Position numbers and translations under genes: made by a program
In this document: in pieces, positions 27,926 through 35,491 of the stretch
Position numbering within the stretch: the stretch's first letter is position 1
Layout: every line of letters starts with the position of its first letter
Source: Micromonosporaceae bacterium
Lineage (GTDB): Bacteria > Actinomycetota > Actinomycetes > Mycobacteriales > Micromonosporaceae
Direction of reading: 5' to 3'
Assembly (NCBI GenBank): GCA_020027875.1
Contig: JAHRHA010000053.1
Location: forward strand, 1-50,529
DNA: 50,529 bases
Notes under the pieces: generated by a model
Told to the model about the DNA's origin: nothing
The model's input: only the letters and a program-made list of their open reading frames with translations
Database searches by the model: none

Positions 27926-29691
27926 CGCCGCGCCCCTTGTGCCTCGGATGGCCGGTGGGACTCGCGCGACTCGCCCACGTCCACCAGGTCGCTGTCGCGG
28001 TGTACCAAGGCGCGGTACGCCGCATCGCGTTCGACCAACTCGGCATGGGTGCCGGTGGCGACGATCCGGCCGTCGTCGAGGAGCGCGACCGTGTCGGCGT
28101 GCCCGAGCATGAGGGGCGACGTGGTCAGCACCACCGTGGTCCGTCCGGACCGCGCTTCGCGGAGCCGCCGCGCGATGCGCGCCTCGGTGTGCGCGTCCAC
28201 TGCCGACGACGGTTCGAGAAGGATCAGTACCTCGGGCTCGGCCAGCAGCGCCCGCGCCAGGCGCACCCGCTGACGTTCACCGCCCGAGAGCGTGCGCGCC
28301 CGGGTGGACACCAGTGTGGCGAGACCATGCGGCAGCGCGCCGACGACGTCCTCGGCCGATGCCGCCCGCAGGGCCGCCCAGATCTCGGCGTCACCAGTGC
28401 GCCGCCGTACCACCAGGATGTCCCGCAGCGTTCCGCCGAAGATGTAGGAATCGTGATCCGCAACGAGGATCCTGGCCCGCACCTCGTCGAGAGGCATGTC
28501 CGCCAACGGCATGCCGCCCCAGGAGACATCGCTCGCGACGAAACGACCGAGCCGGTCGGCCAGCGCAACGGCCGCCTCGGGATCCGACGCGGCGACGCCG
28601 AGGAGCCGGCCGTACGGGACCCTGAGGCCGCTGGCGGGATCATGAAGGTCGGCCGGGCCGGCCGGCGCCGGCTCGAGCGCCTGTCCGCCGGCCTCGTCCG
28701 GCGTGAGGTTGAGCAGGGCGATGATCCGGCGGGCCGCGACCCTTCCGCGGATCAGCTCATAGCCGCCCTCGAGCAGGAACCAGACGGGAATGACCAGGAT
28801 GGCGACGTAGCCATACACGGCGACCATCTCTCCGATCGAGATGTCGCCGGCCCCGGCCATCCGCGCCGCGAGCCATACCACGGCCGCGAGGAACATTCCC
28901 GGTATGACGATCATCCCGGCCTCGATCCAGCTGCCGACCGCGCCGACGCGATATCCCTCGGCGAGCAGCTTCTGCGACCGCGCGGCGTACCGACGCCCGA
29001 AGAGGCCGCGTCCGCCGACCCCGGCGAGCACCCGCAGGCCCGCCACGATGTCCCCCGCGCGGGTCGTGAGGATGCCCTGCTCGTGCCGGTACGCCGACTC
29101 GGCCTGTTCCAATCGCCGCAGCAACGGTCCAATAAGTACCGCGATCGCGGGGACGCCCAGCAGGACGAAGGCTGCGAGAAGCGGTGAGAAGGACCAGAGC
29201 ACGACGGCGACGACCGCGTAGGCGATGACGGCGCCGACACCTGGCCCGGTCATCGTCAACACCTCCGACACATGCCCGACGTCCGAGCCGGTGACCGTGG
29301 CGACCTCTCCCGCTGCGAGCTTGCGGGGAAGCATCGCGCCGATCCGGGATAGGTGCCGCAGCAGGACCCCCGCAGAGCGCGCGGTCGCGTCCTCACGGAC
29401 GAAAGTCATCGTCCGGTGCCGCATTATGCCGAGGTACGCCAGTGCCACCCCCGCGACGAGGATCGCCAGCACCCACACCGCCAGGGCCCGGTTGTCGCGC
29501 GCGCGCAACCCATCGTCGATGGCCCGGGCGACGAGATAGGGCCGGGCCGACAGCCCGACCATCCAGGCCGTGCCAATCACACTTCCACGTAGCACGCGCC
29601 AGGGCTCGGAGCGGACCAGCCACCAGATGTATCGCAGCGGCCCCCTCGTGTCCGGAACACCGGGATCGGGATGGGGGATTTGCGGGGGCAC
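27922..29691 (-). CDS. ABC exporter half-transporter, subunit A (signature intact, Walker A lost)
   Basis: 589 residues from the GTG at 29691. The exporter membrane domain is normal (YLVARAIDDGLRARDN, GDIVAGLRVLAGVGGRGLFG). In the ATPase domain the P-loop is replaced by GVAASDPEAAVALADRLGRF (365-384), with no GxxGxGK(S/T). The Walker B aspartate is replaced by Leu (VLILLEPSSAVD, 488-499) although Glu493 remains, and the signature LSGGERQRVRLARALL is perfect (468-483). The switch His is also replaced (VVLTTSPLML). It therefore cannot bind ATP normally but can complete the active site of subunit B. First gene of the two-gene operon; the intergenic region upstream should hold the promoter. Confidence 0.9.
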   Translation of the reverse strand: MPPQIPHPDPGVPDTRGPLRYIWWLVRSEPWRVLRGSVIGTAWMVGLSARPYLVARAIDDGLRARDNRALAVWVLAILVAGVALAYLGIMRHRTMTFVREDATARSAGVLLRHLSRIGAMLPRKLAAGEVATVTGSDVGHVSEVLTMTGPGVGAVIAYAVVAVVLWSFSPLLAAFVLLGVPAIAVLIGPLLRRLEQAESAYRHEQGILTTRAGDIVAGLRVLAGVGGRGLFGRRYAARSQKLLAEGYRVGAVGSWIEAGMIVIPGMFLAAVVWLAARMAGAGDISIGEMVAVYGYVAILVIPVWFLLEGGYELIRGRVAARRIIALLNLTPDEAGGQALEPAPAGPADLHDPASGLRVPYGRLLGVAASDPEAAVALADRLGRFVASDVSWGGMPLADMPLDEVRARILVADHDSYIFGGTLRDILVVRRRTGDAEIWAALRAASAEDVVGALPHGLATLVSTRARTLSGGERQRVRLARALLAEPEVLILLEPSSAVDAHTEARIARRLREARSGRTTVVLTTSPLMLGHADTVALLDDGRIVATGTHAELVERDAAYRALVHRDSDLVDVGESRESHRPSEAQGARR

Positions 29692-30267
29692 TCGCCCAGG
29701 CTACCGATTCGGCCGAACGTGACCGCCTCAATTTCGGGTCGCGGCCCCGTGCTGGCCAAGGAGATCACTGGCATCGAACTCATCCGAAGCCCAGGAAGGT
29801 ACCGCGGCCGCCATCCGGCCGGTTCCGGGCAGGGCCAGGGGAAACGGGCTCCGTCCAAGCCGGCGAACATAGCGTGTCAGGAGAGCACCCCTACCTCCGA
29901 ACGATGCATGGCCCTATTCGAACCAATGGGCGATACTGATGCCATCGCTCGAGTTCGCGGCGCCACGGCTCCTGTCCGCCACAACGAAAGGCGGGATCAG
30001 CAGCACTACCACGTGACCACTGGAGCCCGAAGGTGATGGCACCACCCGGGTCACGATTCGGGCCGATCTGACCGTTCCAGGCAAGCTGCTTGGAAGCTTG
30101 CTGAGCCGCTAGTGATGCGCGAAACAGCAAGGAGGCGAGACGATTCTTGCGAATCTCAAAGCGCGTATGGAACTAGACGGCTAGGAGACAGCGGTCGCTC
30201 AATCGCCTGGTGGGGGTCGGAGAGTTCCAATGCGATTGCTAACGATCCGCGAAACCGTCGCGTCGAA
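29692..30267. other. Intergenic region between ABC exporter and amidase
   Basis: About 575 bp between two divergent genes. No protein-like frame, tRNA or strong hairpin was recognised. An ATG at 30230 with a GGAG upstream opens a frame that is not the amidase frame (MRLLTIRETVASKWW) and looks like chance, though it could mark a lost base before the amidase start. Confidence 0.4.
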
Positions 30268-31731
30268 ATGGTGGTGCGCGACGCGCAGCGAGTACACGAT
30301 CGATCCGACAACAACTACCACTTCGGCTGGGCGGAGGCGGATGTGCCGGGAACCTGGGTGGGCCAGACCGCGGGTCGCATCGCGGACGCGGTTCGCAGCG
30401 GCGAGACGACCGCGGTCAAGGTGGTTTCGAGCCACCTCGACTACATCGCGCGCCACGACGGCCAGTTGCGCGCGTTCCGGACCTTACGGGCGAAGGAGGC
30501 GGACGCCGAGGCCGGCGCGATCGACGCGCGACCGGACCCGAAGGTGGCGCCTCTGCTGGGCGTACCGATCGCCGTCAAAGAGAACACGGCGGTCGCCGGC
30601 CTGCCGACGTGGAACGGGTCGGCTTCGGCCCGCGGACCGATCGAACCCGCCGACCACGAGGTCGTGCGCCGTCTGCGCGCCGGGGGCGCGGTCGTGGTGG
30701 GCGTGACCCGCATGCCCGAGCTCGGCCTGTGGGCATTCACCGACGACGACACGGCCGTGACCCGCAACCCCTGGCAGCTCGATCGCACGCCCGGCGGCAG
30801 CTCCGGCGGCGCCGCCGCCGCCGTCGCCTCCGGCCTCGTGCCGATCGCGCACGGAAACGACGGTCTGGGCTCGGTGCGGATTCCCGCCGCGTGCTGTGGG
30901 CTTGTAGGGCTCAAGCCGGGTCGTGGCGTGGTGCCGTGCCAGCTCGGCGCCGAGGACTGGTTCGGCCTGACCGAGCATGGCATCCTCGCTACGACTGTGG
31001 CCGACGCCGCACTCGGCTTCGCGGTCCTCGCCGACCGGGACGGTGTCTCGGTCACCGAGCCGTCGCGCCAGCGGATCGCGGTCTCCCTGCGCAGTCCAGT
31101 CGCCGGCGTGCGCGCGGACCGGCCCAACCGCGCCGCGGTGGCCCGGGCGACCCAGCTGTTGACTGCCGCCGGGCACCACGTGCGCCGGGCCGACCCGACG
31201 TATCCAGTCGTTTTGAGCCTGCGCGGCACAGCTACCTGGTTCGCGGCCGCCTACCGCGACGTGTCGGCCGCCGGCCTCGACCGGGCGACGCTACAGCCTC
31301 GATCGCAGCGCCATGTCGCCCTCGGCGAGCGCGTCTGGCGCCGCGGGTACGTGCGGGAGACCGACCGCGCCGCATTCCGCGACCGATGCCTTGCCTTCTT
31401 CAGCAACGATCGCGGCGGCCACGACCTGCTCCTCATGCCGGTCCTGGCCGGCGCGCCGCCTCCGGCCCGTGACTGGTGGCGGCGGTCGTGGCGGTCGAAC
31501 GTCACGACCTCTGTACGGTTCGCGCCCTTCGCCGCACCCTGGAACATCGCGGGTCTACCGGCGATCGCCGTTCCCGTCGGCACCCGTCCTGACGGATTGC
31601 CCGTCGCGGTCCAGCTGGTCGGTCCGCCGGGCGCCGAGCCGCTGTTGCTGGCGGTCGCGGGCCAACTCGAGTCGGCCAATCCGTGGCTGCGTCACGCACC
31701 CGGCTGGCCCCGCGTCGACGCGCCCAACTAA
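30268..31731 (+). CDS. Amidase-signature family hydrolase
   Basis: 487 residues from the ATG at 30268; the frame is open further upstream to 30112 but that part is not family-like, and no ribosome site settles the start. The Ser-cisSer-Lys triad is present: K104 in GVPIAVKEN, the cis-Ser in TPGGSSGGAAAAVASGL, and nucleophile S202 in GNDGLGSVRIPA. Near the C-terminus PWNIAGLPAIAVPVGTRPDG and LPVAVQLVGPPGAEPLLLAV complete the family pattern. It should hydrolyse an amide or ester in the cytoplasm; the substrate is not predictable. Not a GatA, since no gatB or gatC is near. It appears to stand alone. Confidence 0.9.
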   Translation: MVVRDAQRVHDRSDNNYHFGWAEADVPGTWVGQTAGRIADAVRSGETTAVKVVSSHLDYIARHDGQLRAFRTLRAKEADAEAGAIDARPDPKVAPLLGVPIAVKENTAVAGLPTWNGSASARGPIEPADHEVVRRLRAGGAVVVGVTRMPELGLWAFTDDDTAVTRNPWQLDRTPGGSSGGAAAAVASGLVPIAHGNDGLGSVRIPAACCGLVGLKPGRGVVPCQLGAEDWFGLTEHGILATTVADAALGFAVLADRDGVSVTEPSRQRIAVSLRSPVAGVRADRPNRAAVARATQLLTAAGHHVRRADPTYPVVLSLRGTATWFAAAYRDVSAAGLDRATLQPRSQRHVALGERVWRRGYVRETDRAAFRDRCLAFFSNDRGGHDLLLMPVLAGAPPPARDWWRRSWRSNVTTSVRFAPFAAPWNIAGLPAIAVPVGTRPDGLPVAVQLVGPPGAEPLLLAVAGQLESANPWLRHAPGWPRVDAPN

Positions 31732-31880
31732 TTCCCGATGAGTCCGTCGTAACGCCGCCGCGGTTCAGGCGATTTTGGTCGGTGCGTCATCGCCGTTCCG
31801 CCAATGCGGCCGCCCGGCATTGCCCACAGTTCGTGTACGCGAGGCACACTGCTGAATATGGCTCCGGCGTCAGCCCGAGG

Positions 31881-32105
31881 ATGGCGAGCCCTCTCATGAT
31901 CGGGCATGAGCGCAAGCTCAACGCCCTCGCCGATTTCGCTCGCGGGTGGAGACCGGGCCTCCCATCGGTGGCGCTCGTCAGTGGCCGGGCCGGCATGGGC
32001 AAGACGCGGTTGGTGTCGGAGGCCATGGATCGGTGGCAAGCCCAGAAATGCCAGGTCTTGCTGGGGCGTTGCGTGCCGGTAGAGGGCATGCCATACACGC
32101 CCCTG
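31881..32105 (+). pseudogene. LAL-type regulator, N-terminal fragment
   Basis: From the ATG at 31881 the reading IGHERKLNALADFARGW, SVALVSGRAGMGKTRLVSEA and VLLGRCVPVEGMPYTPLV is the first ~75 residues of an AAA/LuxR LAL regulator with its Walker A motif. It stops being LAL-like at once where an IS21 helper-gene fragment begins. The rest of the gene, including the DNA-binding domain, is absent. Confidence 0.75.
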
Positions 32106-32372
32106 GTGTCTCGACGAACTCGGCTACGTCCAGGTCGACTCCCGCGGCGTCGAGCTGCTGTTCCAGATCATTACCGAAACGCGAGGAACGCGCCTCCATT
32201 GGCATCGGCACCAACCTCCCGTTCAGCGAATGGGGCTCCGTGTTCCCCGACCCCCGCCTGGCTGGCGATCGTCGACCGCGTCACCTTCAACGCCCGCATC
32301 CTCGAGACCGGCACCGAGTCATACCGGCTGCGCACCAGCAGGAACAGCGGCCGACGCAAACGCGCGAGCTGA
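32106..32372 (+). pseudogene. istB: IS21-family helper ATPase (IstB), C-terminal remnant
   Basis: Three frames together read LDELGYVQVDSRGVELLFQI (Walker B region), REERASIGIGTNLPFSEWGS, and IVDRVTFNARILETGTESYR followed by LRTSR and a TGA at 32372. This is the C-terminal ~85 residues of IstB with two frameshifts. Neither IstA nor the N-terminal part of IstB is present, so the element was probably left behind after inserting into the LAL gene. Confidence 0.8.
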
Positions 32373-32496
32373 CCAGACCTCGCCGGTCCGGCATCCTTGG
32401 CCCGGTGATCGATGAGTCGAAGATCGCGGCGCACTCAGATCCAGCTCGTCGCGACCGCACCAACTTCATCGTCCAGCTCGACCTCCCCGGCCGGTG

Positions 32497-32623
32497 TCCA
32501 GCGATGGCTTCAACGAGTCGGATCGCTCACAACCGGCGTACCAGAAAGTCCTCAAAAGAAATCCGCGAGGCGGTGTCGGATCGGGTCAGAGGTGTTCGTA
32601 GCAGGGGTGAGAGGCCGCCCACG
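32497..32623 (+). repeat. Direct repeat, copy 1 (about 126 bp)
   Basis: From TCCAGCGATGGCTTC to GGTGAGAGGCCGCCCAC this segment closely matches 33489-33614 in the same orientation, with scattered substitutions and a few 1-base indels. It ends just upstream of the DHFR-like gene. In copy 2 one frame reads SSDGFDESDRSHPAYQKVLK, so the repeat may descend from the end of a coding region. Confidence 0.8.
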
Positions 32624-32656
32624 GGGGGCGCCCCCAAGGAGATGGGAACCGCGATC

Positions 32657-33259
32657 ATGAAACTGACGACCACCACGCAGGTCTCGGTGGATGGAGTGAT
32701 GCAGGCAAACGGCGGGCCGAATGTGCTCGACGTCGGATTCGAGCGCGGCGGATGGGCCAGGCCACTGTTCGGTGGCGAGGCCATGACGTTCGTCAACGAG
32801 GTCTACCAGCGCGCCGACGCGTTCCTGTTCGGCCGGCGCACGTACGAGCTCTTCGCCGGCTACTGGGGCGTGATGGATCCGGGCAGCGGCCCCATCGCGG
32901 ATGCCTTGAACACGCGACCTAAGTACGTCGCATCGAAGACGCTCACCGAACCGCGTTGGGCGGACACGACCGTCCTCTCCGGTGACCTCGCGACGGCCAT
33001 CCGCGAGCTGAAGGCCAAGCCGGCGGGTGAGCTGCAGGTGCATGGCAGCGGCGCCCTGACCCGGTGGCTGCTTGAGAACGACCTCGTCGACGAGATGAAT
33101 CTGCTCATCGTCCCGGTGGTCGTCGGCCAGGGCACGCGGCTATTCTCCGACGCCGGCCCGGACATGGCGCTTGACCTGGTCGAATCGCGAGCCTGCCCGA
33201 AGGGCATAACGATCCAGGTCTACCGGCCGGCCGGGCGCCCGCAGTATGCAACCGACTGA
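32657..33259 (+). CDS. Dihydrofolate-reductase-like (RibD C-terminal domain) family protein
   Basis: 200 residues from the ATG at 32657; AAGGAG lies 14 bases upstream, rather far. Family motifs: TTTTQVSVDGVMQANGG at the N-terminus, ADAFLFGRRTYELFAGYW (residues ~55-72), PKYVASKTLTEPRWADTTVL, and ELQVHGSGALTRWLLENDLV with the NADPH-binding GSG. The C-terminal strand has LLIVPVVVGQGTRLFSD. Such proteins are NADPH-binding reductases of unknown substrate and are often found beside DGPF/YCII and ECF42 genes, as here. It lies between two copies of a ~126-bp repeat. Confidence 0.9.
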   Translation: MKLTTTTQVSVDGVMQANGGPNVLDVGFERGGWARPLFGGEAMTFVNEVYQRADAFLFGRRTYELFAGYWGVMDPGSGPIADALNTRPKYVASKTLTEPRWADTTVLSGDLATAIRELKAKPAGELQVHGSGALTRWLLENDLVDEMNLLIVPVVVGQGTRLFSDAGPDMALDLVESRACPKGITIQVYRPAGRPQYATD

Positions 33260-33333
33260 TGCAAGTGACATAGGTGACCCGATAGACGACCAACCGGTTC
33301 CAGCCCTATGGCCAAGGCCCACCCACGTTGGAA

Positions 33334-33442
33334 ACGAGAAGTACCTCACCGACTTCTGGATCATCGTGGCCCCGACCCCGACGTGGCGCTTAAGCTCGCC
33401 ACCGAGGGGTCGAAGGCCTGCAATCGGAAGGTCGAGGTGCGG
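33334..33442 (+). pseudogene. YCII/DGPF protein, internal fragment
   Basis: The sequence is nearly the same as 33847-33957 inside the intact YCII gene. It reads EKYLTDFWIIVAP, then after a lost base DPDVALKLATEGSKACNRKV and EVR. It lacks both ends. It sits before repeat copy 2, so a YCII gene once stood here as well. Confidence 0.8.
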
Positions 33443-33488
33443 CGCAACGCTGCGAAAGCCGCTGGCCGCGCCTCGGCCGGCGCAGGTA

Positions 33489-33614
33489 TCCAGCGATGGC
33501 TTCGACGAGTCGGATCGTTCACACCCGGCGTACCAGAAAGTCTTGAAAGACATCCGGGAGGCGGTGTCGGATCGGGGCAGACGTGTTCGTAGCAGGGGTG
33601 AGCGGCCGCCCACC
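33489..33614 (+). repeat. Direct repeat, copy 2 (about 126 bp)
   Basis: Counterpart of 32497-32623, ending about 30 bases before the YCII gene start. The two copies differ at roughly one base in eight by eye. Together with the YCII fragment this points to a duplicated unit. Confidence 0.8.
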
Positions 33615-33647
33615 AGGGGCACCCCAAACCACAGGAGATGATCCGAG

Positions 33648-34001
33648 ATGCATTACCTGGTTTCCGTGATCTTCGACACGGCCGGCCTCGCCACCCCGGA
33701 CGAGATGGCTGCCATCGACGCGTTCAACGACCGGCTCAAGGCCGAGGGTCACTGGGTCTTCGCCGGCGGCCTCGCGGCGCCCAGCACGGCCACCGTCATC
33801 GACAACCGAGGCGAGGAGGCGCTGTTCACCGACGGGCCGTTCCTGGAGACGAAGGAGTACCTCGCCGGCTTCTGGATCATCGAGGCCCCCGACCTCGACG
33901 TGGCCCTCAAGCTCGCCGCCGAGGGATCGAAGCACTGCAACCGGAAGGTCGAGATACGGCCGTTCCTCGGCGTCGAGCTGCGGCCGTTCCGCGGCGAGTG
34001 A
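33648..34001 (+). CDS. YCII-related DGPF-domain protein
   Basis: 117 residues, ATG at 33648 (AGGAGATG about 9 bases upstream; an ATG at 33638 is out of frame). The literal DGPF motif is present (ALFTDGPFLETKEYLAGFW), with the DALxLA-like helix (DLDVALKLAAEGSKHCNRKV) and EIRPF after it. DGPF proteins are the standard genomic partners of ECF42 sigma factors and are often part of their regulons; the biochemical activity is not established. It overlaps the sigma factor start by four bases (GTGA). Confidence 0.93.
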   Translation: MHYLVSVIFDTAGLATPDEMAAIDAFNDRLKAEGHWVFAGGLAAPSTATVIDNRGEEALFTDGPFLETKEYLAGFWIIEAPDLDVALKLAAEGSKHCNRKVEIRPFLGVELRPFRGE

Positions 34002-35230
34002 GCGTGATTGACGTCCGGGAGGCGATCACCCGCGCCCACCACGAGGAGTGGGCCCGGGTGGTCGCTGCCCTGACCCGGCGTTTCGGTGACCTCGACATCG
34101 CCGAGGAGGCGGCGGCCGAGGCGTTCGCGACCGCCGTCGAGCGGTGGCCGGCCGACGGCGTACCCCCCAACCGCGGCGCCTGGCTGACCACCACCGCCAA
34201 CCGCAAGGCCATCGACCGGATCCGGCGCGAGAACAAACGCGACGACAAGCAGAAGGAGGCTCAAATCTTGTATAACGACGACCCGCCCGAGCCTCTCGGC
34301 GCCATCGACGACGATCGGCTCCGGCTGATCTTCACCTGCTGTCACCCGGCGCTCGCGACGGAGACCCGCGTGGCGCTGACGCTGCGAATGGTCGGCGGCC
34401 TGACCGTGCCCGAGATCGCCCGTGCCTTCCTGGTGCAGGAGACCACCATGGAGCGACGGATCACCCGCGCGAAGGCCAAGATCAAGGCGGCTCGCATCCC
34501 TTATCGGGTGCCGTCAGCGAAGGATCTCCCGGCCCGCGTCTCCGGCGTACTCGCCGTCCTGTACCTCGTCTTCAACGAGGGCTACCTGGCGACCGGCCCC
34601 GACACCGATCCCGTACGTCACGACCTGACCGCCGAGGCGATCCGGCTCACCCGCCTGATCCGTGCCCTCATGCCGCAGGACGGTGAGGTGGCCGGGCTGC
34701 TGGCGCTGATGCTCCTCACCGAGGCCCGCCGCGCCGCCCGGGTTTCGGCGAGCGGCGAACTGATCACCCTCGACGAGCAGGACCGTGGGGCCTGGGACGT
34801 GGCGCTGGTCGCCGAGGGTCATCGGCTGGTGCGCGAGCGCCTGGCCGCCGGGGTGGCTCCGGGTCGCTACCAGATCCTCGCGGCGATCAGCGCCGTGCAC
34901 ACCTCCGCCCGCGAGGCACGCGACACCGACTGGTCGCAGGTCGTCGCCCTGTACGACCAGCTTGTCCGCCTCGACCCCTCGCCGATCATCGCCCTCAACC
35001 GGGCCGTCGCGGTCGCCGAGCTTGACGGCCCGGAGGTGGCACTGGCGGCCGTCGACCGTCTTGAGGACAAATTGGCCGGCTATCACGCCTACCATGCGGC
35101 CCGCGCCGACCTGCTGCGCCGGCTGGGCCGCAGTCAGAAATCGCGCGCGGCGTACGACAAAGCCATCGAGCTGGCGGGCAACACCGCCGAGACCGCCTAC
35201 CTGACACGCCGCCGCGACCAGCTGGGGTAG
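33998..35230 (+). CDS. ECF42-type RNA polymerase sigma factor with C-terminal extension
   Basis: 410 residues from the GTG at 33998. Region 2 (residues ~8-80): RVVAALTRRFGDLDIAEEAA, FATAVERWPADGVPPNRGAW, TTTANRKAIDRIRRENK. Region 4 (~115-170): RVALTLRMVGGLTVPEIARA, FLVQETTMERRITRAKAKI. The remaining ~230 residues are the long TPR-like extension that defines the group (VLYLVFNEGYLATG, DPSPIIALNRAVAVAELDGP, GYHAYHAARADLLRRLGRS). The group has no anti-sigma factor; the extension is thought to control activity. Target promoters, probably including the DGPF gene, cannot be defined from one copy. Confidence 0.94.
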   Translation: MSVIDVREAITRAHHEEWARVVAALTRRFGDLDIAEEAAAEAFATAVERWPADGVPPNRGAWLTTTANRKAIDRIRRENKRDDKQKEAQILYNDDPPEPLGAIDDDRLRLIFTCCHPALATETRVALTLRMVGGLTVPEIARAFLVQETTMERRITRAKAKIKAARIPYRVPSAKDLPARVSGVLAVLYLVFNEGYLATGPDTDPVRHDLTAEAIRLTRLIRALMPQDGEVAGLLALMLLTEARRAARVSASGELITLDEQDRGAWDVALVAEGHRLVRERLAAGVAPGRYQILAAISAVHTSAREARDTDWSQVVALYDQLVRLDPSPIIALNRAVAVAELDGPEVALAAVDRLEDKLAGYHAYHAARADLLRRLGRSQKSRAAYDKAIELAGNTAETAYLTRRRDQLG

Positions 35231-35272
35231 ACGCGTGTTTGGGTCAAAGGAGTTGGCGCAGTTTGATCTTGA

Positions 35273-35485
35273 GCTGAGGAGTGTTACGCCGAGGCGGAGG
35301 CGGCCCTGGGGGAGCACCGCGAGCAGCTCGGGCGACTGGCCGACGCGCTGCTGGAACGTGAATCCCTCGACGAGGACGACGCGTACGCCGCGGCCGGCAT
35401 ACCCCGCGACGAGGCGCCAGCGGCAGTCGCCCGTGGAGAGGTTCCCGGAGTCACGCCGGCGCCCGGCCTGCCCGGCGGCACGTAG
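35273..35485 (+). pseudogene. FtsH-like protease, C-terminal remnant
   Basis: A start-less frame reads AEECYAEAEAALGEHREQLG, RLADALLERESLDEDDAYAA and AGIPRDEAPAAV, ending in TAG at 35485. The EECYAEA helix and the LLExExLDExD motif are the C-terminal helical part of M41 FtsH proteases. The ATPase and protease domains are missing; the frame has stops directly upstream. Confidence 0.7.
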
Positions 35486-35491
35486 CGGAAG

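Noticed and set aside
27239..28273. 344-residue plus-strand frame opposite the ABC exporter
   Set aside because: Shadow of the exporter genes, with no ribosome site or family motif.
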